NCBI RefSeq assembly: GCF_902830275.1
Contig: NZ_CADESW010000013.1
Span: 62,001 to 126,000 of the forward strand
Direction of reading: 5' to 3'
Source of the DNA: Burkholderia stagnalis
GTDB taxonomy: Bacteria; Pseudomonadota; Gammaproteobacteria; Burkholderiales; Burkholderiaceae
DNA: 64,000 nt
Shown: piece after piece, positions 36,712-44,452 of the stretch
Layout: every line of letters begins with the position of its first letter
Position numbering within the stretch: the first letter of the stretch is position 1
Made by a program: the position numbers and the translations under genes
The notes under the pieces: model-generated
Told to the model about the DNA's origin: nothing
Seen by the model: the letters and a program-made list of their open reading frames with translations, nothing else
The model's database searches: none

Positions 36712-36735
36712 GGGCCGCGCACGCGGCCCGTTTTT
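36712..36735 (+). terminator. Rho-independent terminator after the DUF4142 gene
   Basis: GGGCCGCG (36,712-36,719), a CA loop, CGCGGCCC (36,722-36,729) and then GTTTTT form an 8-bp perfect stem with a T-run, 21 bp after the stop codon. It overlaps the leader of the next gene, whose ribosome site (CAGGAGAC) follows directly. Confidence 0.8.
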
Positions 36736-36747
36736 CAGGAGACAGTC

Positions 36748-37356
36748 ATGGCCCACCGGCAACCGAAACACGCGGACATTCGCGAGCTGCTCTGCCAGGC
36801 GCTCGAAACCGAGCTTGGCGGCGAGAAGCTCTACGACGCCGCGCTCGCGTGCGCGACGGACGAAGACCTGCGCAAAGAGTGGCAGAAGTATCGCAAGGAG
36901 ACGCTGCGGCACCAGGAAGTGCTGCGCGGGATCTTCGACGCGCTCGGGCTCGATCCCGACGAGCAGACGCCCGGACGCAAGGCCGTCTCGTCGATCGGGC
37001 ACGCGCTCGTGAAGACGATCGAGACGGCGAAGCAGCAGGCCGAGCCGGCCGCCGCGCAGATCGTCGCGGCCGAATGCGTGGTGCTGGCCGAGACCAAGGA
37101 TCACCTGAACTGGGAACTGATCGGCTATGCGGCCGAGCAGTTGTCCGGCGACGCCGCGAAGCTGCTGAAGGACGCGCACGACGAGGTCGAGCCCGACGAG
37201 GATCATCACCTCTATCACACGCGCGGCTGGGCGCGCGAGATGTGGATCGCGTCGATGGGCTTCAAGGCCGTGCTGCCGCCGCCCGAGGAAGTGCGCAAGG
37301 TCGGCTCCGCGGCCGAAGCCGCGCGGGCCGAGCGGGCACGCGGCAAGATGACGTGA
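36748..37356 (+). CDS. Ferritin-like-domain protein
   Basis: The 202-residue soluble, mostly helical protein has an iron-site-like spacing of Glu and His: ALETELGGEKLYDAALACA, then RKETLRHQEVLRGIFDALGL. A second half contains ECVVLAETKDHLNWELIGYA and EVEPDEDHHLYHTRGWAREM. No signal peptide is seen. I assign it to the ferritin-like superfamily. The helix pairs with E-x6-Y and E-x2-H could bind a di-iron centre, consistent with a protective role next to stress genes. Confidence 0.7.
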   Translation: MAHRQPKHADIRELLCQALETELGGEKLYDAALACATDEDLRKEWQKYRKETLRHQEVLRGIFDALGLDPDEQTPGRKAVSSIGHALVKTIETAKQQAEPAAAQIVAAECVVLAETKDHLNWELIGYAAEQLSGDAAKLLKDAHDEVEPDEDHHLYHTRGWAREMWIASMGFKAVLPPPEEVRKVGSAAEAARAERARGKMT

Positions 37357-37415
37357 TCGCCGCCGGCGCGTGCGCGTGCGCGGCGCCGCGGTTCCGCTGA
37401 GTCAAGGAGAACGAC

Positions 37416-38588
37416 ATGATGGCATTGTGCTGGCACGGCAAGCATGCGGTGCGCCATGAGCGCGTTGCCGATCCGACGATCGTGGATCCGCGCGACGCGA
37501 TCGTGAAGGTCACGCTTTGCAGCATCGGCGGGGCCGATCTGCATCTGTACGACGCGGTCATGCCCGGCGTGAACGACGGGACGATCCTCGGCCGCGAATT
37601 TCTCGGCGAGGTCGTCGAGGTCGGTCATGAGAACCGGCGCCTGCGGGTCGGCGATCGCGTGTCGGTGCCGTTCACGATCGCGTGCGGCATGTGCCATCAG
37701 TGCCGGCACGGCAATTTCGCGTGCTGCGAGACGTCGAACCCGAATCGCGCGTTCGTCGAGCGGGTCTACGGCCAGGCGACCGGCGGCCTGTTCGGCTCCG
37801 GCCACCTGGCCGGCAGCTATCCGGGCGGGCAGGCGGAATATGTGCGCGTGCCGTTCGCCGACGTCGGCCCGGTGCGCATTCCGGACGACGTCGACGACGA
37901 GCGCGCACTGCCGCTCGGCGACACGCTGCCGACCGGCTGGCAAGCCGCGGCGCAGTGCGCGATCCAGCCGAACGACGTGGTCGCGATCTGGGGCGCCGGG
38001 CCGGTCGGGCTCTACGCGGCGCTTGCCGCGCGGCTGCTCGGCGCAGGGGAGGTGATCGTGATCGACTGCGTGCCGGCGCGCCTCGATCTCGCCCGCGAGC
38101 TTGGTGCCACGGCCGTCGATTTCACGCGCCTGAGCGTGTCGGACACGCTCACCGAGCACACCTGCGGCCGCGGGCCCGACAAGTGCATCGACGCCGTCGG
38201 CCTCGAGGCGCACGCGGCCGATGCGGTCGACGCGACGCTCGATCGCTTCAAGGAAACCATCGTGCCGGGCCTCGACCAGCCGCACGTGCTGCGCGAGATG
38301 ATCTACACGTGCCGCCCCGGCGGCGTGGTGTCGATCGCGGGGCTGTACGGCGGGCTCGTCGACCACGTGCCGCTCGGCGCGTTCGTCAACAAGGGCCTCA
38401 CGATGCGCGGCGGCCAGACGCACGTGAACCGCTGGACGGACGACCTGCTCGCGCGCATCCGCAACGGGCAGATCGATCCCGCGTTCGTCATCACCGATCG
38501 CGGGCGGCTCGAGGACGGCCCCGCGCTGTACGAGCGCTGCCGCACGCGCGGGGACGGTTGCGTGAAGCCGGTGATGCGGGTCGCCTGA
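37416..38588 (+). CDS. Zinc-type medium-chain dehydrogenase with altered catalytic zinc site
   Basis: The 390-residue enzyme belongs to the glutathione-independent formaldehyde dehydrogenase-like MDR branch: PRDAIVKVTL, then PFTIACGMCHQCRHGNFACC, whose cysteines fit the structural zinc lobe. The NAD-binding region is IWGAGPVGLYAALAA. The usual catalytic zinc segment I-C-G-S-D-L-H reads S-I-G-G-A-D-L-H here (Gly38 where Cys is expected), and the G-H-E motif reads G-R-E (Arg60). Thus two catalytic zinc ligands are missing while the fold is intact. AAGGAGAACGAC precedes the ATG. It may use another chemistry, like zinc-independent MDR relatives. Confidence 0.85.
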   Translation: MMALCWHGKHAVRHERVADPTIVDPRDAIVKVTLCSIGGADLHLYDAVMPGVNDGTILGREFLGEVVEVGHENRRLRVGDRVSVPFTIACGMCHQCRHGNFACCETSNPNRAFVERVYGQATGGLFGSGHLAGSYPGGQAEYVRVPFADVGPVRIPDDVDDERALPLGDTLPTGWQAAAQCAIQPNDVVAIWGAGPVGLYAALAARLLGAGEVIVIDCVPARLDLARELGATAVDFTRLSVSDTLTEHTCGRGPDKCIDAVGLEAHAADAVDATLDRFKETIVPGLDQPHVLREMIYTCRPGGVVSIAGLYGGLVDHVPLGAFVNKGLTMRGGQTHVNRWTDDLLARIRNGQIDPAFVITDRGRLEDGPALYERCRTRGDGCVKPVMRVA

Positions 38589-38663
38589 GCCGCGGCCGTG
38601 GGCCGACATCAAGTTGCCGCCGGTCCATCGTGCCAGGCAACGCGACCCGCTTCGTATCGCCGC

Positions 38664-38825
38664 TCACGAGCGCCGTTCGGTGGGCCGGTTTTGTTCCTTC
38701 GGCTCCTGTCGAGCTTCGTGCTTGCTGCGGCTGCCTTCGTCCTTCTGCCCGCTATGCGGGCTGCGCTCCGTCGTTTTCTTGTCGCGCTGGGTTTCGTCCT
38801 TGTGACCAGACCGCTGGGTGTTCAT
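38664..38825 (-). CDS. Small, highly charged hydrophilic protein
   Basis: A 53-residue protein is made almost only of Lys, Arg, Glu, Asp, Ser, Gln and His (MNTQRSGHKDETQRDKKTTE at the start). CCGGAGAATCACC precedes the ATG. It is probably disordered and stress-related (similar to short Con-10/KGG-like proteins in composition only). No family is recognised. Confidence 0.5.
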   Translation of the reverse strand: MNTQRSGHKDETQRDKKTTERSPHSGQKDEGSRSKHEARQEPKEQNRPTERRS

Positions 38826-38953
38826 GGTGATTCTCCGGTTGACGCCCGACATCGGGCAACGGAAATCACGCACGGCATGTTCCCATATTGAAGCTGCGGC
38901 GGCCGATGCGATTGCACGCAGGTGCCGCGATCCGAAACTGAACACACGAACCG

Positions 38954-39142
38954 ATGGCGCGAATTTCTCTCACCGACCAGACAACGCCGGCAATCCGGGA
39001 CACGCTGTCCGGCGGGCGTCGAGGCACGGCCGCGGCGTTTCTGTTCGTCGGTCCGGCGGTCATTGCGTCGATCGCCTGTGTGGACCCGGGAAACTTTGCG
39101 ACCCAGATCCAGGCTGGTGCGCGATAGGGGTATGCGTTGTGA
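38954..39142 (+). pseudogene. N-terminal fragment of an MntH-like Nramp transporter
   Basis: From ATG 38,954 the frame encodes FLFVGPAVIASIACVDPGNF and ATQIQAGAR, the start of TM1 of Nramp Mn/Fe transporters with the D-P-G-N metal motif. A TAG stop at 39,125 falls exactly where the family has a Tyr codon. GYAL, the next family residues, is still readable after it, then TGA ends the match at 39,142. The other roughly 380 residues are absent. This is a nonsense mutation on a gene that is also truncated. Confidence 0.82.
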
Positions 39143-39319
39143 CAAGCCTTTGAAAATTCGACACTGGACGCCGCCCGCGACGCCGATGCGGGGCAGGGCT
39201 GCCATGCGCGTATGTCGATATCGGCTGTGTACACGGCAATGGCGTCCGATGTGCGTCCGTGTCCTTGCCATGGGTGCGTTTCCTGCCCATCCGGAACGCG
39301 GCTTCTTGAAGGAGATTCC

Positions 39320-39496
39320 ATGTTCACTCACAACGCCCTGCGCGTGCCGGCGCCGGCGTGGGCTCCATGCCGGCGCCGCGCTGGCCGGGAAGCCCTCACG
39401 TTCGTCGATCCCGGCCCGGTCGCGACACCGGTCACGGCAGCTTGTCGCCAAGATAGCCCGGCATGCCTTCGGCCAATTTGCTGCGGGAAATCTTGA
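39320..39496 (+). CDS. Uncertain 58-codon ORF behind a strong ribosome site
   Basis: GAAGGAGATTCC stands ideally before ATG 39,320, but the product (MFTHNALRVPAPAWAPCRRR...) has no recognised family, is Cys-rich, and overlaps the 3' end of the ParB-like gene on the other strand. It may be the surviving 5' end of another broken gene next to the Nramp stump. Confidence 0.25.
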   Translation: MFTHNALRVPAPAWAPCRRRAGREALTFVDPGPVATPVTAACRQDSPACLRPICCGKS

Positions 39497-40031
39497 TCGC
39501 CCTGAGCAACGCCAAAGAGAACGACCCCGCTTCCTTGTCGGGCGCAGCCACATGCTGCCGCAAGAACTCCGACCACACGAAGCTGACGAACGCGCGCGTC
39601 GGCTTGCGGTACGCGCCTGCGCGCCGGGAAAACGCCGCCAGGCTGTGATAGGGGTCATCGACCAGACCGGTGATCGTCGATGGCAGGTGATCGATGCTGC
39701 GTCGCCTGCCATGCTCGTCAAAAGGATGCACCCAGCGCCTCGCCTGCATTTTTTTCCAGAAGCGCCGAGGCCCGAGGTGGTGCCAGTCGGCGACGACGGT
39801 AACCGGCGCATCGAAGTAACCCAGATCCAGCCACGCGCGCGCCCAGTGATGATGATCGACGACATAAAGCGCGTTGTGCGGACCGACGACGACGTGGAGC
39901 GCGTGATCGCGCATGAACCGCTTGAGCCGGGTGCCGCTGTAGCGGGCGGTGATGAGCGCCTTGGCATGCACGTAGTCCATGCCGATCGTAATTTGGGTCG
40001 GCCTCAAGACCGATAACGGTACCCGATACAT
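39432..40031 (-). CDS. ParB-like nuclease-domain protein (ParBc_2 type)
   Basis: The 199-residue protein begins MYRVPLSVLRPTQITIGMDY, followed by KALITARYSGTRLKRFM. The defining ParBc_2 segment LYVVDHHHWARAWLDLGYFD then replaces the DGHHR motif of classical ParB. The C-terminus is helical and basic. A GAGGCC ribosome site supports the ATG at 40,031 rather than 40,139. This family of ParB-like proteins is not linked to chromosome segregation. Members occur in metal, stress and plasmid contexts. The gene is divergent from the Hsp20 operon. Confidence 0.82.
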   Translation of the reverse strand: MYRVPLSVLRPTQITIGMDYVHAKALITARYSGTRLKRFMRDHALHVVVGPHNALYVVDHHHWARAWLDLGYFDAPVTVVADWHHLGPRRFWKKMQARRWVHPFDEHGRRRSIDHLPSTITGLVDDPYHSLAAFSRRAGAYRKPTRAFVSFVWSEFLRQHVAAPDKEAGSFSLALLRAIKISRSKLAEGMPGYLGDKLP

Positions 40032-40146
40032 GTGATGGCCTCGATGGCGGTTGTCGGTGTGCGCGGTCGCCTGGCGGCCCGGCGGCGGATCGTTCCGGCT
40101 CTCTGTCGCGCAAAACGTGTTCCGCAGGAAATCCGCCACCGCCCCC

Positions 40147-40175
40147 CTTGAAATTTTCGGCAGAGATCCTATCCT
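40147..40175 (+). promoter_or_regulatory. RpoH (sigma-32)-like promoter ahead of the Hsp20 operon
   Basis: CTTGAAA (40,147-40,153) and CCTATCCT (40,168-40,175) are separated by 14 bp and match the heat-shock consensus (CTTGAAA ... CCCATnT) well. They lie about 140 bp before the first of three small heat-shock genes. Confidence 0.65.
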
Positions 40176-40311
40176 GATGTTCGCTCAGGCAGACGCGCGG
40201 GCCGTTCCATTCCGCGCGCTGCGTGTTTCGATTTGTTTGCCGGCGTCCGGCAGGCGAACTGGAGCGCGTAGGCCCGTTCGCCTCCCGGTTGCCATCGAGG
40301 AGGATACGATC

Positions 40312-40752
40312 ATGAGCGATCTTTACTTCGGAACCGACCTCTTCAGCGAGTTCGACCGCCTGCAGCAGCAGATGGCGCAACTCTTCGGCGGTTTCCCGTC
40401 CAGCATTCGCGCCGGCCGGCTCGGCGCGTTTCCGCAGATCAACATCGGCGCGACCGACGCGTCGATCGAGATCGTTGCCTTCGCCCCGGGCATCAAGGCC
40501 ACCGAACTCGACGTATCGATCGACAAGGGCTTGCTGACCATCAGCGGCGAGCGCAAATCGACGCGACCCGACACTGGAGGCGAGACGCGTACGTATGCGC
40601 AGGAGCGCTTCGTCGGTGCCTTCCGGCGCGTCATCGAGCTGCCCGACACCGCCGATCCCGACAAGGTCCAGGCGCGTTACGAAAATGGCTGCCTGTCGAT
40701 CAGCGTCGGCAAGCGCGAGTCGTCCAAGCCGCGCGCCATCACTGTCCAGTAA
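40312..40752 (+). CDS. Small heat-shock protein Hsp20 (first of three)
   Basis: A 146-residue alpha-crystallin-domain chaperone. The N-terminal arm is FSEFDRLQQQMAQLFGG. The crystallin core has FAPGIKATELDVSIDKGLLT, then a FRRVIELPDTADPDKVQARY strand and the G-x-L signature in ENGCLSISVG. AGGAGGATACGATC precedes the ATG. Members hold unfolding proteins in the cytosol for later refolding. This copy is IbpA-like class A. The RpoH-like promoter upstream supports heat induction. Confidence 0.92.
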   Translation: MSDLYFGTDLFSEFDRLQQQMAQLFGGFPSSIRAGRLGAFPQINIGATDASIEIVAFAPGIKATELDVSIDKGLLTISGERKSTRPDTGGETRTYAQERFVGAFRRVIELPDTADPDKVQARYENGCLSISVGKRESSKPRAITVQ

Positions 40753-40767
40753 CTCGAGGAGCCGATC

Positions 40768-41175
40768 ATGAACGACATGACCCAACTTACTGAACGCGAC
40801 CCGTCCACCGTAGCCCGTCGCGATACCGATGAGCCCGCGCGCCGGATCACGCTCGTCCCGGCCGTCGACATATACGAGGACAGCCACGGCGTCACGCTGT
40901 GGGCCGATCTGCCCGGCGTGACGAAGGACAAGCTGGACGTCAAGGTTCACGACAGCAGCCTCGCGATCGAGGCCGAGGCGGTGGTGCCGACGCCGGCAAA
41001 CCTGCGTGTGCAGCATGCCGAAGTCCGCGAACCGCACTTCGCCCGGACGTTCACGCTGTCGCCGGACTTCGATACGTCGAAGATCGAGGCGAGCCTGCAG
41101 GACGGGGTGCTGAAGCTGACGATCCCACGCCGCGACGAGGCGCGCCCACGGCGCATTGAAGTCAAGACCACTTGA
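40768..41175 (+). CDS. Small heat-shock protein Hsp20 (second of three)
   Basis: This 135-residue Hsp20 lies 15 bp after the first and is in the same transcript. Its arm is short and polar (MNDMTQLTERDPSTVARRDT). The core has VDIYEDSHGVTLWADLPGVT, LSPDFDTSKIEASLQDGVLK, and no conserved C-terminal I-x-I/V anchor beyond RRIEVKTT. It is diverged from copies one and three. AACTCGAGGAGCC provides the ribosome site. Confidence 0.9.
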   Translation: MNDMTQLTERDPSTVARRDTDEPARRITLVPAVDIYEDSHGVTLWADLPGVTKDKLDVKVHDSSLAIEAEAVVPTPANLRVQHAEVREPHFARTFTLSPDFDTSKIEASLQDGVLKLTIPRRDEARPRRIEVKTT

Positions 41176-41349
41176 CCTGTGGGCAACGATCGGCGGTCGG
41201 GAGCACGGGTGGCGGCGATCGCGCACCTGCCGTGTTTCGGCGAGCGTTGCACAAGCGCGGCGCGTTGAGACTCGGCGCACGCACGCTCTCCGGATGGGCC
41301 GGCCGCCACACGCGAAACAAAACAGATCGAAGCTGAATCGGAGGACGCC

Positions 41350-41913
41350 ATGAATACCGATTTGAGAAAGTGGAATCCCTTCAAGTTTCTGCGGGGAACT
41401 GCCCGCAAGCCGGACGCAGAAGGCCCGGAAAGCCCGCCGACAAGCGAACCGTGGCGATCCTCGTGGGCGGACATCCCGCGACTGTTCTCGCGCGACCCGT
41501 GGCGTGCAGTGGAGGAGTACTTTCATGACCCGTTTGCAGGCCGTGGCGCGCTCGAACGATGGTTCGGCGACTTCAGTTCATCGCGCTTCCAGCCGCGCAT
41601 CGACGTCGTCGACGAAGGGCCGGTGCTGCGCGTGACCGCCGAGCTGCCCGGAATGGAGCGCGAAGATCTGAAGGTGAGCGTCGAGGATGGGGCAATCGTG
41701 CTGCGCGGAGAGAAAAAGCAGGATGTGCAAAGCGAGGAAAACGGCTGCTACCGGCTGGAGCGTGCTCATGGAAGCTTCATGCGCACGATCCTGATGCCGG
41801 AAAACGCCGACCCCGATCACACCTTGGCAAAGTTCGACAACGGCGTACTCACGCTGACCGTGCCGAAGACGGAGCCGGCGCGGCCCACCAGTCGGACGAT
41901 CGATATCGGCTAA
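41350..41913 (+). CDS. Small heat-shock protein Hsp20 with long N-terminal arm (third of three)
   Basis: In this 187-residue Hsp20 an extended arm (about 75 residues, with RDPWRAVEEYFHDPFAGRGA) precedes the crystallin core (RIDVVDEGPVLRVTAELPGM, then RTILMPENADPDHTLAKFDN and GVLTLTVPKTEP). CGGAGG precedes the ATG. The length and arm are like HspA-type proteins of plant-associated bacteria. It follows copy two by 174 bp, so it may have its own promoter. Confidence 0.9.
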   Translation: MNTDLRKWNPFKFLRGTARKPDAEGPESPPTSEPWRSSWADIPRLFSRDPWRAVEEYFHDPFAGRGALERWFGDFSSSRFQPRIDVVDEGPVLRVTAELPGMEREDLKVSVEDGAIVLRGEKKQDVQSEENGCYRLERAHGSFMRTILMPENADPDHTLAKFDNGVLTLTVPKTEPARPTSRTIDIG

Positions 41914-42040
41914 TACAGCTAAGGCAAGCACGCAAAGTGCAACGATGGCGGGCAGATTTCAGGCGGCACGCTCCATCGTCGCGGCTCGTTTTTCTGCATC
42001 GTTCCCCTGCATTCGGGGCCCAGTTTCACGGGAGACGGAC

Positions 42041-42289
42041 ATGCTCAGTCCACACGAATTTGCGACCCTGATGCTGGTTCGCCAAGCGCCGGACCAGCTC
42101 GACATGAATCGCGCCGAGCTCGATGCGCTGCTCGAACGCCAACTGGTGACACTGGAACAGTGCGCCGCAGGCGGACGGCGCGCGTACCTGACCGACGAGG
42201 GCAGAACGTTCCTCGACGTGCTTCATCCGAGCGGCACGCGTCGCCGGAGCACGAGGATGCCCGGCAGCGGCAGTGGGGAAAGCACATAG
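42041..42289 (+). CDS. Small MLSPHE-type protein, paralogue of the 14,239 gene
   Basis: The 82-residue protein starts MLSPHEFATLMLVRQAPDQL behind GGGAGACGGAC and ends in a basic, Ser/Gly-rich tail. The first 60 residues align with the protein at 14,239-14,445 (shared MLSPHE, TLM, APDQ, L-x-RR, T-x-EGR). Its position next to the Hsp20 genes suggests a stress-linked small regulator, which is inference. Confidence 0.65.
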   Translation: MLSPHEFATLMLVRQAPDQLDMNRAELDALLERQLVTLEQCAAGGRRAYLTDEGRTFLDVLHPSGTRRRSTRMPGSGSGEST

Positions 42290-42379
42290 ACGCCTTGGGC
42301 AGGTCAACCTCACGCGACCGGAATCCCGGCGCTCAACGTCAGCGTGTGATGGTGCTCACGCTCTCGCTACGGGGCAGCG

Positions 42380-42790
42380 CAGCCGCGGCCAAAGCGTAAA
42401 TCCAGCAGGAACCGCCGCCACGCCGTTGAGCACCGCGCGCTCCAGTACAGCGCGCGGATCACGTTGACGACCACGACCGGCGCGATCAGCGTCTTCGCGA
42501 ACCGTGCCGCGTAGTGCCGCCGGATCGCCGCGACGACGCCCTCGCGATAGCGGCCGTGTCCGGCACCCCGACACAGGCGGCGGCGAGCTGAACCTCGACC
42601 ATCATCGGCAGCACGACCACCGGCAGCCACAGCAGGTGGAAGCCGTACCGGCTGCCGGCCTGCGCGTACACGGCAGTGCCGCTCGGGTCGTCGTCCGATG
42701 CGCCGGCGAGCAGGCCGGGGCCGAGCCGCCGATACCACGGCCGCGCCGCCGCACGCCGCGATCGCGCCGGGCACGCGTGCGCCCATCGGT
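42380..42790 (-). pseudogene. Broken Nramp-family transporter, N-terminal part
   Basis: On the minus strand one frame gives WYRRLGPGLLAGASDDDPSG and TAVYAQAGSRYGFHLLWLPV, then VVLPMMVEVQLAAACVGV, a clear Nramp N-terminus with the D-D-P-S-G metal motif. A second frame then continues GVVAAIRRHYAARF and LIAPVVVVNVI, the next Nramp helix, before the sequence becomes unrelated and stops near 42,400. At least one frameshift and a large 3' deletion are needed to explain this. Coordinates are approximate. It is a different subgroup from the MntH-like remnant at 38,954. Confidence 0.78.
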
Positions 42791-42800
42791 CATCGACCCA

Positions 42801-43472
42801 TCATCGGGCGGCATGGGCGCGCTGACGGTCAGCATGCGCGAGGCCGGCCGCCGTCCGCAGCGCATCGACGAGCACGCGATACGCGTGCTCGCGCGCATCG
42901 GCGCCGCGCGTGCGCAGCACGTAGGACGGGTGGTAGGTGGCAACCACCGCGTAGCCGTCGGCGGTCTGCAGCGTGGCCGTGGCGCCGCGCAGCGTCGCGT
43001 CGTGGTCGTGCAGCACCGCGCGCAGCGCGGTCACGCCGAGCGCGACGATCACCTCGGGCCGGACGGCGTCGATCTCGCGGTCGAGCCAATAGCCGCATGC
43101 GTCGACCTCGCGCTGAGCGGGGGTCTTGTGCAGCCGGCGCTTGCCGCGCGGTTCCCATTTGAAGTGCTTCACCGCGTTCGTCAGGTAGACCGACGCGCGC
43201 GACAACCCCGCATCCTCGAGCGCGCGATCGAGCACGTGGCCCGCGGCGCCGACGAACGGCTCGCCGGCGCGATCCTCGCGGTCGCCCGGCTGTTCGCCGA
43301 TCAGCATGATGCGCGCATCGCGAGGGCCCACGCCGGGGACGGCCTGCGTCGCGTGCTCCCACAGCGGGCAGCGCCGGCACGCGTCGAGCGTGGCGGGAGC
43401 GTCGTGCGGGTCGTTCGGCGGCTTACGCATGATCGGCGCCGGTTTGCGCATCGCCGGCGGCGCGCGCGGCAT
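42801..43472 (-). CDS. udgX: UdgX-type uracil-DNA glycosylase
   Basis: The protein contains the UdgX landmarks: CRRCPLWEHATQAVPGVGP, motif A GEQPGDREDRAGEPFVG, AVKHFKWEPRGKRRLHKTP, and late HPSYVLR. UdgX differs from family 4 UDGs by the K-R-R-I-H loop, whose His forms a covalent bond with uracil-site DNA in the mycobacterial enzyme. Here the loop reads KRRLH, keeping the His. Cysteines for the iron-sulfur cluster appear present. The start is uncertain: in-frame ATGs at 43,472, 43,451 and 43,430 lack ribosome sites, while a perfect AAAGGGAG serves an out-of-frame ATG at 43,491 whose 22-codon ORF ends over 43,430. Confidence 0.87.
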   Translation of the reverse strand: MPRAPPAMRKPAPIMRKPPNDPHDAPATLDACRRCPLWEHATQAVPGVGPRDARIMLIGEQPGDREDRAGEPFVGAAGHVLDRALEDAGLSRASVYLTNAVKHFKWEPRGKRRLHKTPAQREVDACGYWLDREIDAVRPEVIVALGVTALRAVLHDHDATLRGATATLQTADGYAVVATYHPSYVLRTRGADAREHAYRVLVDALRTAAGLAHADRQRAHAAR

Positions 43473-43579
43473 GGAACGATTGGTCGTGCATCTGCGGCTC
43501 CCTTTCGGTCGTGCGCTCGATCGCGCAATCGGCATGCCGTCGCCGTGACGGGCGCGGCGCGCGCACGACGCACGGGCCA

Positions 43580-43602
43580 TTACACGCGGCTTGTAAAAAA
43601 GC
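43580..43602 (-). promoter_or_regulatory. TTACA-N7-TGTAA inverted repeat with adjoining T-run, upstream of udgX
   Basis: TTACA (43,580-43,584) and TGTAA (43,592-43,596) form a perfect 5-bp inverted repeat. On the minus strand it is preceded by GCTTTTTTACAA. It lies about 90-120 bp before udgX and resembles elements at 18,653, 47,935 and 57,695. Confidence 0.5.
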
Positions 43603-43626
43603 GGGCTGCGGTGCGCGCGACACATG

Positions 43627-43651
43627 AAAAAAAGGGCGCCGCAAGGCGCCC
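43627..43651 (-). terminator. Rho-independent terminator of the PRC-barrel gene
   Basis: Read on the minus strand, GGGCGCC, a four-base loop and GGCGCCC are followed by seven T residues. The hairpin begins 27 bp after the stop of the PRC-barrel gene. This is the strongest intrinsic terminator in the window. Confidence 0.88.
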
Positions 43652-43677
43652 GCGATGATGCAATCGCAAAGGATGGA

Positions 43678-44175
43678 TCAGCGATGGCCGGGGCCGCGAT
43701 CCGGACGATAGTCGGGCGGCGGCACGTCGTCTTCCGGCAGGCCGAGGCCGAGATCGTCGCCGACGTCCCAGTAAGGCGCGCTGCCGTAATACTGGTGGAT
43801 CGGGCCGGCCCATTGCGGATCGGCCATCGCCGGCCAGTGATCCTTGTCGAAGCCCGGCGCGCTGCGGATGCGCTCCGAGGACACCGACAGCAGGAAGCAC
43901 TTGCGCTCGGTATCGAGCGTCAGCGCGCTCCACGGGATCGCGAGCAGCTTGTCGCCGATGCCGAGGATGCCGCCGCTCGACAGCACCGCGTAGGCGACTC
44001 GGCCCGAACTCACGTCGAGCATGATTTCCTTGATCTTGCCGACGTCGTCGCCATCGGTCGTCAGGACCTTGTCGCCCTCCAGCGTGCTGGCGGCCATCAC
44101 GTCGGGGCCGGGGCCGTCGGCCGTTTCGCGCCCCTTGCGGATGATCGTGGTTCGGCCTTGGTCGGGGGTATGCAT
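43678..44175 (-). CDS. PRC-barrel domain protein
   Basis: The 165-residue protein has a PRC-barrel (about 30-95) with MAASTLEGDKVLTTDGDDVG, KIKEIMLDVSSGRVAYAVLS and LLAIPWSALTLD. A Tyr/Pro/Asp-rich tail follows (YYGSAPYWDVGDDLG). PRC-barrel proteins of this length are soluble and frequent next to bacterial stress genes. Their molecular role is not established. AGGAGGACTACC is the ribosome site and an intrinsic terminator follows. Confidence 0.85.
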   Translation of the reverse strand: MHTPDQGRTTIIRKGRETADGPGPDVMAASTLEGDKVLTTDGDDVGKIKEIMLDVSSGRVAYAVLSSGGILGIGDKLLAIPWSALTLDTERKCFLLSVSSERIRSAPGFDKDHWPAMADPQWAGPIHQYYGSAPYWDVGDDLGLGLPEDDVPPPDYRPDRGPGHR

Positions 44176-44268
44176 GGTAGTCCTCCTGGATGGCGCGAGC
44201 GAGGCCCGTAGCGGGCGATGTGTCGCGCGGTTGGAACGATCGATCGGGCACGCCGTGCGAGCGCGCCG

Positions 44269-44394
44269 TCACGTCTGCTTCGGCTGCGACACGCATTCGG
44301 GCGTGGTCGCGAGCACGTCGCGCGATGCGCCGGCGTCGTCGCGCTCCGTCGGCCAAGCAAACTCCGGCGGCAGGATTGCGTTGACGCGGTGCAT
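44269..44394 (-). CDS. Tiny hypothetical protein, 41 residues
   Basis: GAGGAGAGTGCC precedes an ATG at 44,394 encoding MHRVNAILPPEFAWPTERDD, then a short polar tail ending at TGA 44,269. The good ribosome site and the position between two same-strand small stress genes support expression. No family is recognised. Confidence 0.45.
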   Translation of the reverse strand: MHRVNAILPPEFAWPTERDDAGASRDVLATTPECVSQPKQT

Positions 44395-44452
44395 GGCACT
44401 CTCCTCGTATCGGTGTGGGGCGACCTCCGCAAGCGGCATGCCGCGGCGGCGC

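Noticed and set aside
39432..40139. Longer start of the ParB-like gene at 40,139
   Set aside because: The added 36 residues do not fit the family and the ATG at 40,031 has a GAGGCC ribosome site.
40147..42289. Transmissible locus of stress tolerance (tLST/LHR)
   Set aside because: Only Hsp20 genes are present. The ClpK, FtsH, YfdX, HdeD, thioredoxin and DegP genes that define that locus are absent from the neighbourhood.
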